Shown here piece by piece: positions 1-7,505 of a DNA stretch of 64,000 nucleotides. Source of the DNA: Alphaproteobacteria bacterium (GTDB lineage: Bacteria > Pseudomonadota > Alphaproteobacteria > Rickettsiales > UBA998); NCBI GenBank assembly GCA_004292675.1, contig RDXO01000024.1, positions 1 through 64,000 on the forward strand. The letters run 5' to 3'. Below the pieces are notes generated by a model. It ran no database searches. It had not been told where the DNA came from and saw only the letters and a list, made by a program, of their open reading frames with translations. Each line of letters opens with the position of its first letter. Within the stretch, counting starts at the first letter, position 1. The translations under genes and the position numbers were made by a program.

Positions 1-92
1 TCAAACAAGGTATCCGACGCATCCTCTATGCAGCACTGAACCTCACCACAATCCCAAAACTATGGCATTACGCTAAACTTGTCGGGTGGTAA
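1..92 (+). CDS. C-terminal fragment of an unrecognised protein
   Basis: An open frame enters from the left edge of the window and ends at TAA 90-92, giving about 29 residues that finish in KLVGW. The tail is basic and hydrophobic (IRRILYAALNLT), as in the last helix of many membrane-associated enzymes. Too little is present to name a family. No other frame stays open over this stretch. Confidence 0.45.
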   Translation, partial: KQGIRRILYAALNLTTIPKLWHYAKLVGW

Positions 93-191
93 GGTGCAGC
101 GCATTGATCTTTTGTACTTGATGTTGTGTGGTACATGTGTTAAATTGTAAAATCAAATCTAGTATAGCGTCATTTGATTGCTAACTATTTT

Positions 192-536
192 ATGACTAAT
201 ACCTGTGTGATGATTGAAGCAATGTATGATCAATTAATGATTGATTTACAGGAACATGTCGATTTTTGCGAATCTCTTGTTCATTCAAGAAAGTGCTACA
301 AAAACGGTGATTATGTCACTGCATCAGACATTATCTCTGATGATGTTGCGTTTGAGTTGATTTTAGGTAAAAGTGATGCAAAGCTGTTCTTGCCGAGGCT
401 TCATCTTTTAGCTTATACGCTCAACCCTCATCCTTGTTTTGGTGACCCCTTAGGGGCTGCTAGAAAGGGAAATAGTCGGAATCCTATCCTCACATCTGAG
501 GAGTTGGAATTGCTCACCTCGCTTGAACGTAAATAA
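192..536 (+). CDS. Hypothetical protein, 114 aa
   Basis: I do not recognise this protein. It is soluble, has no signal peptide or membrane segment, and is mildly acidic in its first half. The open frame extends upstream to a TTG at 174; I prefer the ATG at 192, but neither has a clear ribosome binding site. The gene converges on a leftward small gene, and a bidirectional terminator lies between them. Its last two codons and stop fall inside a 74-bp sequence repeated exactly at 1137-1210, so the gene sits at the edge of a duplicated cassette. Confidence 0.55.
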   Translation: MTNTCVMIEAMYDQLMIDLQEHVDFCESLVHSRKCYKNGDYVTASDIISDDVAFELILGKSDAKLFLPRLHLLAYTLNPHPCFGDPLGAARKGNSRNPILTSEELELLTSLERK

Positions 537-599
537 AGATCGCGCATAATAAGGAAAAAGCCCCGCCTTCATGATGAAGATGGGGCTTTTTCTTTGGTT
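526..599. repeat. Direct repeat, left arm of mnmA-leader cassette (copy 1)
   Basis: These 74 bp are identical to 1137-1210. They contain the end of the upstream gene, a short spacer and a bidirectional terminator. Each copy is followed at once by a leftward small gene of the same family. The exact identity contrasts with the strongly diverged genes that follow. Confidence 0.95.
555..592. terminator. Bidirectional rho-independent terminator
   Basis: The arms AAAAAGCCCC and GGGGCTTTTT flank a nearly self-complementary centre (CCTTCATGATGAAGA). A T-run is present on both strands, so the hairpin can end both the rightward gene at 192-536 and the leftward gene at 599-913. Confidence 0.9.
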
Positions 600-913
600 T
601 AGAATAATGTACATGTGGATATTTTTTTCCACATGTTTGTATTGACTAAATGATCGTCTAAAACGATGTTTTTACCCAGTGGGGGAAGCACCTCTTTTAA
701 ACGTGCATTATCAAGAATTTCGATTGCTCTTTCTTTAGGGATTGCTATCCCATTAAAGAAATAGGTATCTTCTTTTCCGCGTTTCACGGAAAGAAAAAGA
801 CGGTCATTTCCTAAGCATTGATAGAGCATAAAAGTGGGTGTTTTGTAAACATAAAGGATTTGAGTCTTTATTCTAACGCAATGAATAAAAAAAATCAATC
901 TTAATATATGCAT
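599..913 (-). CDS. Small hypothetical protein, cassette family copy A
   Basis: I do not recognise this family. It is paralogous to the product of 1209-1520: the two share FFI, VYKTPT, a YFFN block and an AI-ILD-R-K-LP stretch, with roughly half of the aligned residues identical. No membrane segment is clear, although the N-terminus (LIFFIHCV) is hydrophobic. The start is uncertain. ATG 911-913 has a GGGGG just upstream with very short spacing; TTG 896-898 is the position matching the start of copy B. An upstream ATG at 950-952 lies inside a dispersed repeat and is unlikely. The stop abuts the shared terminator. Confidence 0.55.
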   Translation of the reverse strand: MHILRLIFFIHCVRIKTQILYVYKTPTFMLYQCLGNDRLFLSVKRGKEDTYFFNGIAIPKERAIEILDNARLKEVLPPLGKNIVLDDHLVNTNMWKKISTCTLF

Positions 914-947
914 GTCCCCCGAGACTTCTGCATAATTCTTAATTTTT

Positions 948-993
948 GTCATACCCGCGCAGGCGGGTATCCATACCTTACGCCAATAATGAC
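948..993. repeat. Dispersed GTCATACC palindromic repeat, short form
   Basis: The element begins GTCATACCCGC, contains the dyad ACCCGC/GCGGGT, and ends CTTACGCC-AATAATGAC. It is a shortened member of the family at 24040-24117, 51847-51916 and 53555-53627. Here it separates the small gene from the duplicated mnmA leader. Confidence 0.8.
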
Positions 994-1049
994 GAATTTG
1001 CTAGTTGTGTGTGTTATGCAGGGGTTTCATGTCAAACAGCGAAAGCATT

Positions 1050-1140
1050 ATAAATTTCACTGGAAATCGTACCAAATAAGTATTATATAGAGCGCATGGA
1101 ACATATCGATTTAGGGATTGAAAAACCGCGCCATGAAACG
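1050..1140 (+). pseudogene. Duplicated mnmA leader and first 15 codons
   Basis: These 91 bp match 1523-1613 without gaps and with five differences. They comprise the upstream leader plus ATG 1096-1098 and 14 further codons of mnmA. The reading frame then hits TAA at 1141, where the sequence switches to the repeat first seen at 526. Two of the three coding differences are silent and one changes His to Tyr. The fragment cannot make a working enzyme. It is the right arm of the first cassette copy. Confidence 0.9.
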
Positions 1141-1210
1141 TAAATAAAGATCGCGCATAATAAGGAAAAAGCCCCGCCTTCATGATGAAGATGGGGCTTT
1201 TTCTTTGGTT
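1137..1210. repeat. Direct repeat, left arm of mnmA-leader cassette (copy 2)
   Basis: The 74 bp are identical to 526-599. The junction lies at a short shared sequence (GAAACG here, GAACG in copy 1), which points to a recombination joint between the truncated mnmA start and the repeat. Confidence 0.95.
1166..1202. terminator. Bidirectional rho-independent terminator, second copy
   Basis: Exact copy of the hairpin at 555-592, with T-runs on both strands. It ends the leftward gene 1209-1520. Confidence 0.88.
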
Positions 1211-1520
1211 AGATCGGTGTACTGCTACTGCCGATCTGTTTCCATACTAGGCTGTTCACAAAATTCTCATCCAAAATTGGATATGTATCTATTTTGGGCA
1301 ACAACTTTTTCGCGCGCAAGTCATCAAGAATCTTGATGGCTTGTTTTTCGGAAATACTTATCGCATTAAAGAAATAGCGATGCTCTTCTGTGAAGGGCAT
1401 TGTCACAAAAACCGAGAGATTCCGATCAGCGGTACACTGGTAGTGAAATTGCATAGTGGGTGTTTTGTAAACATAAAAGATTTGAATCTTCATTCTAACC
1501 CAACGAATAAAAAAAATCAA
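1209..1520 (-). CDS. Small hypothetical protein, cassette family copy B
   Basis: Paralogue of 599-913, of unknown function. The region from the first FFI to the C-terminal W-K/Q-I aligns along the whole length with a few small indels. The open frame begins at TTG 1518-1520; an internal ATG at 1491-1493 would shorten it by nine residues. Neither has a convincing Shine-Dalgarno. The gene faces away from mnmA and shares a spacer with it. That two such genes sit between identical flanks suggests alternative versions of one locus kept side by side. Confidence 0.55.
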   Translation of the reverse strand: MIFFIRWVRMKIQIFYVYKTPTMQFHYQCTADRNLSVFVTMPFTEEHRYFFNAISISEKQAIKILDDLRAKKLLPKIDTYPILDENFVNSLVWKQIGSSSTPI

Positions 1521-1568
1521 TAATAAATTTCACTGGAAATCGTACCAAATAAGTATTATATAGAGCCT

Positions 1569-2681
1569 ATGGAATATATTGATTTAGGGATTGAAAAACC
1601 ACGCCATGAAACGCGGGTAGTGGTTGCCATGTCAGGCGGGGTGGATAGCTCCGTGGTGGCAGCAATGCTGCATGAGGCGGGCTATGAGGTCATCGGCATT
1701 ACGCTACAGCTTTATGATCATGGCTCAGCGATCGGCAAGAAGGGGGCGTGTTGTGCGGGGAAAGATATTCATGATGCGCGGGAAGTAGCCCAACAATTAG
1801 GGATTGCGCATTATGTATTGAACTATGAAAGCAAGTTCCGTCATGCGGTGATGGATGATTTTGCAGATTCCTATCTTGCAGGGGAAACGCCTATTCCGTG
1901 CGTGCGCTGCAATCAATCGGTAAAATTCAAGGATTTATTGCATACTGCCCGTGAACTTGGTGCGGATGTGATGGCAACGGGGCATTATGTGCAGCGTACC
2001 GAACATCACGGCAAAGCGCATCTGCTCTCAGGGGTGGATGCCAGCAAAGATCAGAGCTATTTTTTATTTGCCACAACGCAAGAACAGCTTGATTTTCTGC
2101 GTTTTCCTTTAGGTGGCATGACGAAGGAGCAAACGCGCCTTCATGCAGAGCGTTTTGGGTTGGTGGTATCCGAGAAGCCAGATAGCCAAGATATTTGTTT
2201 TGTACCCAATGGTAATTATGCCAGCGTGATCGAGAAACTTCGCCCCGGAAGCTGTGATGCAGGGGAGATCGTGCATGTGAACGGCACGGTGCTTGGGGTG
2301 CATGAGGGGATTATTCACTACACCATCGGGCAGAGGCGCGGGCTTGGGGTGGGATATACGCATCCGCTTTATGTGATTCGTCTTGACCCAGAGCGCAAAC
2401 AGGTGATTGTCGGGGAAAAAGAACATCTTGCAAAAACCTATTTTTATGTGCGTGAAATGAATTGGCTGGATGATTTGGGTGATCATCCGCGTGAGGTGAT
2501 GATTAAATGGCGATCTACACAATCATTGCGCCCTGCAACCATCACGCGCATGAGTGATACGGCTGCACGGATCGATACATTCCAACCTGAATATGCCATT
2601 TCGGCAGGGCAAGCATGTGTGGCTTATGCGGATCATCGTGTGCTTGGAGGTGGGTGGATTACCCATCGCGCACCTCAATGA
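1569..2681 (+). CDS. mnmA: tRNA-specific 2-thiouridylase MnmA
   Basis: The enzyme makes 2-thiouridine at wobble position 34 of tRNAs for Lys, Glu and Gln, using ATP and a sulfur relay. The 370-aa length fits the family. The PP-loop SGGVDSS is at residues 22-28. The two catalytic cysteines are visible: one in CNQSVKF (C114) and one in SQDIC (C210). The N-terminus carries about 15 residues before the PP-loop, and the DNA for exactly these residues is duplicated upstream at 1096-1140. A strongly promoted unrelated gene follows. Confidence 0.97.
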   Translation: MEYIDLGIEKPRHETRVVVAMSGGVDSSVVAAMLHEAGYEVIGITLQLYDHGSAIGKKGACCAGKDIHDAREVAQQLGIAHYVLNYESKFRHAVMDDFADSYLAGETPIPCVRCNQSVKFKDLLHTARELGADVMATGHYVQRTEHHGKAHLLSGVDASKDQSYFLFATTQEQLDFLRFPLGGMTKEQTRLHAERFGLVVSEKPDSQDICFVPNGNYASVIEKLRPGSCDAGEIVHVNGTVLGVHEGIIHYTIGQRRGLGVGYTHPLYVIRLDPERKQVIVGEKEHLAKTYFYVREMNWLDDLGDHPREVMIKWRSTQSLRPATITRMSDTAARIDTFQPEYAISAGQACVAYADHRVLGGGWITHRAPQ

Positions 2682-2702
2682 CATGTATTACGATTTTTTT
2701 AC

Positions 2703-2731
2703 TTGACGCTCTGTGATGTGTGTGATATAAA
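2703..2731 (+). promoter_or_regulatory. Sigma70-type promoter
   Basis: TTGACG at 2703-2708 and TATAAA at 2726-2731 are spaced by 17 bp, close to the housekeeping consensus. It would start transcription about 40 bp before the gene at 2776. Confidence 0.75.
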
Positions 2732-2775
2732 AAAATCTGACCTTTACTAGAGCATTCTTTAATGCTAACCACTCT

Positions 2776-3408
2776 ATGACTACCGAACTGATGATAGCTT
2801 TGCTTGTAGCGACTGTTTGTGCTATCGCTCTCGCGCTTTGGACTCTCAATGATCGCTACCAAGATACCGCAACTGCGGCGTTTGGTTTGTTTTTGCTAAT
2901 CGCGATTTTGTTGCTGGCATTCAAGATGTTCGACGTGTACGTTTGGTTCATGTCGTCGATGTTTTTTATGATCTATACTCTGTTTTGGCGGGCGATATTA
3001 TGGTATGCTCGACCAATTCTTGAGTCGTTCATGAATGAACGTAGAATTGCTCAGCGTAGAAAGGCGGAACAAAACGCCCAAAAACGTGAAGCAAAACGCT
3101 TGAAGGAAGCGCGCCGTGAATATGTTGAAGTCATTGCTCCTCGCTATTTTGTAGAGAATTCTCTTCCTCTACTGTGTGACGAAGCATTGGAAGACTTGCT
3201 TGTGGTGGCATCGGCAAAAAACGGTGAGGTGTTTGTATCTGGTGATGTGTTTGATATGGTTGTAGAATCATGTCTTACTCTCGAAGAAAAAACCGAACCG
3301 CAGCAGCGCATTACGATGTATGTTCTGAATTATATCAGAGCGAGCATCGCAGTGAAGAAGGGCGCATACAGTGAGATAGTGGATAACCAATATCTCAAAC
3401 TGTACTAG
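2776..3408 (+). CDS. Hypothetical membrane protein with basic helical tail
   Basis: I do not recognise this protein. Three hydrophobic segments lie at about residues 5-24, 33-50 and 54-76. They are followed by a long, very basic helix (about 88-120, rich in Arg, Lys and Ala) likely to be a coiled coil in the cytoplasm, then a soluble C-terminal domain of about 90 residues. It has its own strong promoter and a terminator, so it is transcribed alone. Confidence 0.75.
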   Translation: MTTELMIALLVATVCAIALALWTLNDRYQDTATAAFGLFLLIAILLLAFKMFDVYVWFMSSMFFMIYTLFWRAILWYARPILESFMNERRIAQRRKAEQNAQKREAKRLKEARREYVEVIAPRYFVENSLPLLCDEALEDLLVVASAKNGEVFVSGDVFDMVVESCLTLEEKTEPQQRITMYVLNYIRASIAVKKGAYSEIVDNQYLKLY

Positions 3409-3433
3409 TTCTTTCTGCAGGGCAGCATCAATC

Positions 3434-3475
3434 AAAAAAAGCAGAAATGGGGAATACCTGTTTCTGCTTTTTTTT
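3434..3475 (+). terminator. Rho-independent terminator
   Basis: The arms AAAAAAGCAGAAA and TTTCTGCTTTTTT enclose a loop of about 14 bases and end in a T-run. It follows the membrane protein gene by 26 bp. Confidence 0.88.
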
Positions 3476-3543
3476 GACTACCTTCATCATTTTGTCACAA
3501 TAATCGTGTACAAATGAAGTACGTACATATAGAATGAGTTGGT

Positions 3544-4437
3544 ATGAAAGAGCAAAAAGATACACATCACGCGATAGACCCTGTGCAAACCACGCTTGCA
3601 AGTGCAGGAGCAGGGGGCTTGGCAGGCATTGGAACATATCTAGGTGGCACACACATAGCGCGCCTTGCTGGTGCAGTGCTTGTAGAGCCACAACCAATGA
3701 TCACGCATGATATTAAGCAGGTGCAAAAAGGACTCGGAGCTGTTCAGGAGAACATAGAGACTATCTTAGTCGCGTGCGCAAGGAATAGTGATTTGCAGTG
3801 CGTTGAAGGATTCGTAAATGCTTGGAAAGATAAATTGTCAGATACTATAGAAAACTCTTCGCAGCATAAAGGATGGTTTCAGAAGATTTTTGATAAATCC
3901 CCATCGCTGCAAGAGAATACAAAAAATCTTGCAGCTAATAAAGGGTTGTGGGAGTGGTTGTCTAAATATATTGACCCTAAAGATGCACGTAGCCTTGAAG
4001 ACATCTTCAAAAAATGCGCAAAAGGCGATGCTTCCATAACCAAAGAAGCTGCTTTAGAGCAAGTTAGGAAGATTTTTAATGAAGCGAAGGTGAATGTTGA
4101 GGGAGTCGTGCATGGCCTAGAGCCACTGCAAGCACAGGCAAAAGAAGCACAAGGCGAGTTGGAAGCCCTTCAAGCGCAGATGGAAAAGGTGAAAGAACAT
4201 ATCCCTAAAACCGTTGAAAAACTCGACCCTGCTGCAAAAAATTGTGTGATTGTCGCTTCATGTGTGGCGGCTGTTGGTGCGGCAGCATGGGTAGTGAACC
4301 GAGCTTATCAGCATGGCAAGCAACAACAAAATGATGCGCATTCTCCTCAACCACAAGAGCAGCGCGAAAAAATGAGTCATTTGGAGCGTTTGGAAGCGCA
4401 ACGCGCTATTCCGCAATCTTTATCGCTTGCAACATAA
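3544..4437 (+). CDS. Hypothetical protein with two hydrophobic segments and coiled coil
   Basis: Unrecognised, 297 aa. Near the N-terminus is a glycine- and alanine-rich hydrophobic stretch (about 17-45). A heptad-like region rich in Ala, Gln and Glu spans about 180-222, and a second hydrophobic segment about 233-252 is followed by a polar Gln-rich tail. The layout recalls membrane-inserting secreted proteins or inner-membrane scaffold proteins, but no motif decides between them. A hairpin repeat follows immediately. Confidence 0.65.
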   Translation: MKEQKDTHHAIDPVQTTLASAGAGGLAGIGTYLGGTHIARLAGAVLVEPQPMITHDIKQVQKGLGAVQENIETILVACARNSDLQCVEGFVNAWKDKLSDTIENSSQHKGWFQKIFDKSPSLQENTKNLAANKGLWEWLSKYIDPKDARSLEDIFKKCAKGDASITKEAALEQVRKIFNEAKVNVEGVVHGLEPLQAQAKEAQGELEALQAQMEKVKEHIPKTVEKLDPAAKNCVIVASCVAAVGAAAWVVNRAYQHGKQQQNDAHSPQPQEQREKMSHLERLEAQRAIPQSLSLAT

Positions 4438-4463
4438 TGGTAAAAGCACTATAAATCAAAGTT

Positions 4464-4517
4464 TTATAGTCGTTCTTTGACATAAAAAATGAGTCATTTT
4501 TTGTCAAACGACTATAA
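4464..4517. repeat. Hairpin repeat, family H, copy 1
   Basis: A long inverted repeat: outer arms TTATAGTCGTT / AACGACTATAA, inner arms TTGACATAAAAAATGA / TCATTTTTTGTCAA. The whole block, with about 20 bp upstream, recurs at 48431-48508. Both copies lie between small unrecognised genes and their neighbours. Confidence 0.88.
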
Positions 4518-4540
4518 TATAACGGCTAAATCGAGAGAAT

Positions 4541-5068
4541 GTGATGGATGCGACATTTGGATTAAGTGATCTTCAAAAAAAGGCTATAGATGCTCATATT
4601 GAGGGTGTGATAAGTGCGACGATTGCGCGCAATGAACAAGAGGGCGTTGATAATTGGGTAAAAAGAAATCCCGAAACCTATCGAGAGCATCTGTATAAGC
4701 AGATTGTAAGCCCTGAAAATATCAATCTTATTCATGAAATAACACAAAATTATAGTGAACGGAATAATGGCATTGAGCTCACTGCTTTGCAGCGTCGTGC
4801 TGTGGTTGATCATATAGAGGGGGTGGTTGCTGCTACCATCGAAAAAAATCGGCAGGATGGTGCTGATAATTGGGTGGAACGAAACCCCGAAGCGTATAAA
4901 TCTCATCTATATGACATCATTGTTAAACCTGAAAATGCCAATGTGATTGATGAAATAACGCAAAATTATGTGGGTGAACGAATGCAAGAAGCCTCACGCA
5001 TCCTTGATGGCGTATCCGCACCATCTTTTGGGATGCCTCGTCAATCATCACGAGGATTAGAGCGTTAA
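4541..5068 (+). CDS. Hypothetical protein made of two copies of a ~70-aa domain
   Basis: Unrecognised, 175 aa. Residues about 8-77 and 80-147 are clear repeats of each other. Each has L-LQ-A-HIEGV, then AT-I-N, DNWV-RNPE-Y--HLY, V-PEN, and I-EITQNY. The pattern is soluble, helical and acidic. A short basic tail follows. The open frame begins at GTG 4541; the next codon, ATG 4544, is the likelier start (GAGAG lies 7-11 bp upstream). Both units are well conserved relative to each other, which suggests selection on a paired domain. Confidence 0.75.
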   Translation: MMDATFGLSDLQKKAIDAHIEGVISATIARNEQEGVDNWVKRNPETYREHLYKQIVSPENINLIHEITQNYSERNNGIELTALQRRAVVDHIEGVVAATIEKNRQDGADNWVERNPEAYKSHLYDIIVKPENANVIDEITQNYVGERMQEASRILDGVSAPSFGMPRQSSRGLER

Positions 5069-5132
5069 GGCAAAGTCCATTGATTAGCGTTTTTCATTTG
5101 AACCATCCGTCCTATCGCGGTATATAGATGTG

Positions 5133-5876
5133 ATGGAATCAATATTATTATTCATCGCATCTTGTGGTGCGGGCATGTTAAACGCCATTGCGGGGGGCGG
5201 GACATTCCTTGCCTTTCCAACCCTGTTATGGCTTGGCGTGCCGTCTATTCCTGCAAATGCCACCTGCACGATTGCTATCTGGCCTGGTGCGCTTGCAGCG
5301 ATGCTTGCCTATCGTCAACGGGTGGTGTTGCCACGTGGGAAAATGCTTGCGATGCTGATCATTGCCATTATTGGCGGATGGTGCGGAGCGCAACTTTTGC
5401 TGCATTTGGAATCTTCTCAATTTGATGCATGTGTGCCGTGGTTGTTGCTTGTGGCCACCTTCATTCTGGCTTATGGAAAAAAAGTGGCAGCATGGTTTCA
5501 TCGTGCGGGAAAAATGCCGCAAATCCTCGCATGGGGCATGTTGGTTGTCACTGCGGTGTATGGTGGTTTTTTTGGTGCGGGCATCGGTATTTTGCTGCTT
5601 GCGATGCTCTATATGACAGGGCTTGAAGATTTGCATGAGATGAATGCCTTAAAGGTCGTATTGGCGGTAGGCATGAACGCATCGGCATTTTTTACCTTTT
5701 TGTTTTCGGGCGTAGTGGCATGGAATTATGCCCCGCCTATGATTGCTGGGGCGATCTTTGGTGGCTATATGGGGGCAAAGGTAGGGTTGCGTATTCCGCA
5801 ACAACAGCTCAAACGCGTCGTATTATGCATTGCAATCGTCAGTACTATGTATTTCTTTGTAGATTTTTATGGCTAA
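5133..5876 (+). CDS. TSUP-family (TauE/SafE) membrane permease
   Basis: An integral membrane protein of about 247 aa with around eight hydrophobic segments. The N-terminal motif (GMLNAIAGGGTFLAFPTLL) is the glycine-rich signature of sulfite exporter TauE/SafE proteins, and the second half repeats it in weaker form (GGFFGAGIGILLLAML). Members move sulfite, sulfonates or other organic anions; the substrate here cannot be read from sequence. I chose ATG 5133 over the overlapping GTG 5130. efp starts 40 bp downstream. Confidence 0.88.
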   Translation: MESILLFIASCGAGMLNAIAGGGTFLAFPTLLWLGVPSIPANATCTIAIWPGALAAMLAYRQRVVLPRGKMLAMLIIAIIGGWCGAQLLLHLESSQFDACVPWLLLVATFILAYGKKVAAWFHRAGKMPQILAWGMLVVTAVYGGFFGAGIGILLLAMLYMTGLEDLHEMNALKVVLAVGMNASAFFTFLFSGVVAWNYAPPMIAGAIFGGYMGAKVGLRIPQQQLKRVVLCIAIVSTMYFFVDFYG

Positions 5877-5915
5877 GATCGCTATGAAAGATAAAAATAC
5901 TAAAGAGGATGCATA

Positions 5916-6482
5916 ATGAAAATTGATGGCGTATCAATCCGTATTGGAAATGTGTTGGATTATAAAGGGCAACTTTGGGTGGTGACGCGCACACAGCACG
6001 TCAAACCGGGCAAAGGTGGCGCATTTAACCAAGTGGAAATGAAAGATATTCGTAATGGCACGAAACTCAATGAACGCTTCCGTTCGGATGAAACGGTGGA
6101 GCGTGTGCGCCTTGACCAGATGGAATATCAGTATCTTTATGAAGAAGGCGAACATTTGGTGTTTATGCATAAAGAGAATTATGAACAAATTACGCTTGCG
6201 AATGATTTGCTTGGTGATCAACGTCCGTTCCTTACCGATGGTATGGATGTGACGATTGAACTTTATGAAAATGATCCCATCAGCGTGACATTGCCTCAGC
6301 ATGTGGTGCATGAGGTTGTGGAGACTGAACCTGTGGTGAAAGGGCAGACGGCTTCATCATCCTACAAGCCTGCTATGTTGGATAATGGTGTGCGCGTGAT
6401 GGTACCTCCGTTCATCAATGCAGGAAATCGTGTGGTGATTGATACGAATGAATCTACCTATGTAGAGCGGGCGAAAGACTAA
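5916..6482 (+). CDS. efp: Translation elongation factor P
   Basis: EF-P enters the ribosomal E site and relieves stalling at proline runs. Length (188 aa) and the three beta-barrel layout fit. The loop lysine that is normally modified is present in KPGKGGAF (K33). The C-terminal domain ends in a typical IDTNE-Y--R segment. An AGAGGAT ribosome binding site precedes the ATG. The stop overlaps the start of the next gene by one base (TAATG), so the two are coupled, a common arrangement in alphaproteobacteria. Confidence 0.97.
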   Translation: MKIDGVSIRIGNVLDYKGQLWVVTRTQHVKPGKGGAFNQVEMKDIRNGTKLNERFRSDETVERVRLDQMEYQYLYEEGEHLVFMHKENYEQITLANDLLGDQRPFLTDGMDVTIELYENDPISVTLPQHVVHEVVETEPVVKGQTASSSYKPAMLDNGVRVMVPPFINAGNRVVIDTNESTYVERAKD

Positions 6483-7300
6483 TGCAACAATCAAACCCGC
6501 AATTTGGATTAAATACCCCACTGATTAACGTCATGACGGCTGCAGCACTCAAGACGACACGGCAAATATTGCGCGATTTTGGCGAGATAGGCAATTTGCA
6601 AATCTCTAAAAAAGGCGCGATGGATTTTGTCACGGTGACGGATCAGCGCGTTGAGAAAATCTTGCAAGAGCATCTTGCGCGGGCGCGTCCTGATTTTGGA
6701 TTTTTGATGGAAGAAAGCGGGGAAGTGCTTAATGCAAAAAGTGCGTTCCGTTGGGTGATTGACCCATTAGATGGCACAACAAACTTTATGCACGCCATTC
6801 CCTATTTTTGCGTATCGATTGCTGTGGAAAAGAAAACGGCACACGGTTCAGAATTGGTTGCAGGCGTAATCTATGATCCTGTGCATGATGAAATGTTTAT
6901 GGCAGAGCAGGGCAAAGGGGCGTTTGTGAATCAACGGCGTTTGCTTGTCTCGAAGCGTGATACGGATTTTTATTTTGTGACAGGCACGTCGCGTCGTAAA
7001 GGGCAGCATTCGGTAGAATGTTCACGTCTTGCAGAATATGCGGATGGCTTGGATGCCGTGATTCGTCGTGGCGGTGCTGCTGCACTTGATTTAGCGTATG
7101 TAGCGGCAGGCAGGTATGATGCGGCATGGTTTCCGAAATTGCAAAAATGGGATATGGCTGCGGGCATCGTGTTGGTGCGTGAAGCAGGCGGGGTTGTGGG
7201 GCTTCCTAATGGCACGGTGGGTGATGCTTATGAATCCTTATCTATTTTTGCGGGAAGCAAAATTGCCCATGATCGTATGATGCAATGCCATGGGGCATAA
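6482..7300 (+). CDS. Inositol monophosphatase family protein (SuhB-like)
   Basis: A Mg-dependent sugar-phosphate phosphatase of 272 aa. The metal-binding motifs are in order: EESGE near residue 80, DPLDGTTNF near 98, and WDMAAG near 222. In bacteria such proteins dephosphorylate inositol-1-phosphate or related compounds and can act with Nus factors on rRNA transcription; which applies is not shown here. Its start overlaps the efp stop codon. Confidence 0.93.
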   Translation: MQQSNPQFGLNTPLINVMTAAALKTTRQILRDFGEIGNLQISKKGAMDFVTVTDQRVEKILQEHLARARPDFGFLMEESGEVLNAKSAFRWVIDPLDGTTNFMHAIPYFCVSIAVEKKTAHGSELVAGVIYDPVHDEMFMAEQGKGAFVNQRRLLVSKRDTDFYFVTGTSRRKGQHSVECSRLAEYADGLDAVIRRGGAAALDLAYVAAGRYDAAWFPKLQKWDMAAGIVLVREAGGVVGLPNGTVGDAYESLSIFAGSKIAHDRMMQCHGA

Positions 7301-7331
7301 AAGATTTTTTTGTGCTTTGTATTCTTAAGGG

Positions 7332-7360
7332 CTTGCCTTGCGCTGAGTGTGTGCCTATAT
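7332..7360 (+). promoter_or_regulatory. Possible heat-shock (sigma32-like) promoter upstream of htpX
   Basis: CTTG at 7332-7335 and CCTATAT at 7354-7360 are 18 bp apart, resembling the alphaproteobacterial sigma32 pattern. Two hairpins lie between it and htpX, so the leader would be about 140 nt. The call rests on sequence likeness and on htpX being a heat-shock gene in other bacteria. Confidence 0.4.
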
Positions 7361-7372
7361 AAAAATAGCACG

Positions 7373-7414
7373 TTTCGATAGGTTGGTTCTTTTTCAAGAA
7401 CACACCTATCGAAA
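7373..7414. repeat. GATAGGT hairpin, copy 1
   Basis: The arms TTTCGATAGGT and ACCTATCGAAA enclose an inner stem GTTCTT/AAGAAC. A related hairpin starting GATAGGTTGG is at 17892-17929. It may act as a terminator for the suhB-like gene or as part of the htpX leader. Confidence 0.8.
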
Positions 7415-7439
7415 ATTCGTGGCTATTATTCATATGTTT

Positions 7440-7500
7440 ATAGCGCAAACTCACGATAGGTGCGCTTATATAAACGTAATTAACCTATCGTGACGCGCTA
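7440..7500. repeat. GATAGGT hairpin, copy 2, directly before htpX
   Basis: The outer arms TAGCGC and GCGCTA and inner arms TCACGATAGGT and ACCTATCGTGA enclose a loop with TTATATAA. It ends 5 bp before the htpX ATG, so the structure would cover the ribosome binding region of the mRNA. No Shine-Dalgarno is visible outside it. Confidence 0.8.
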
Positions 7501-7505
7501 TAGTT

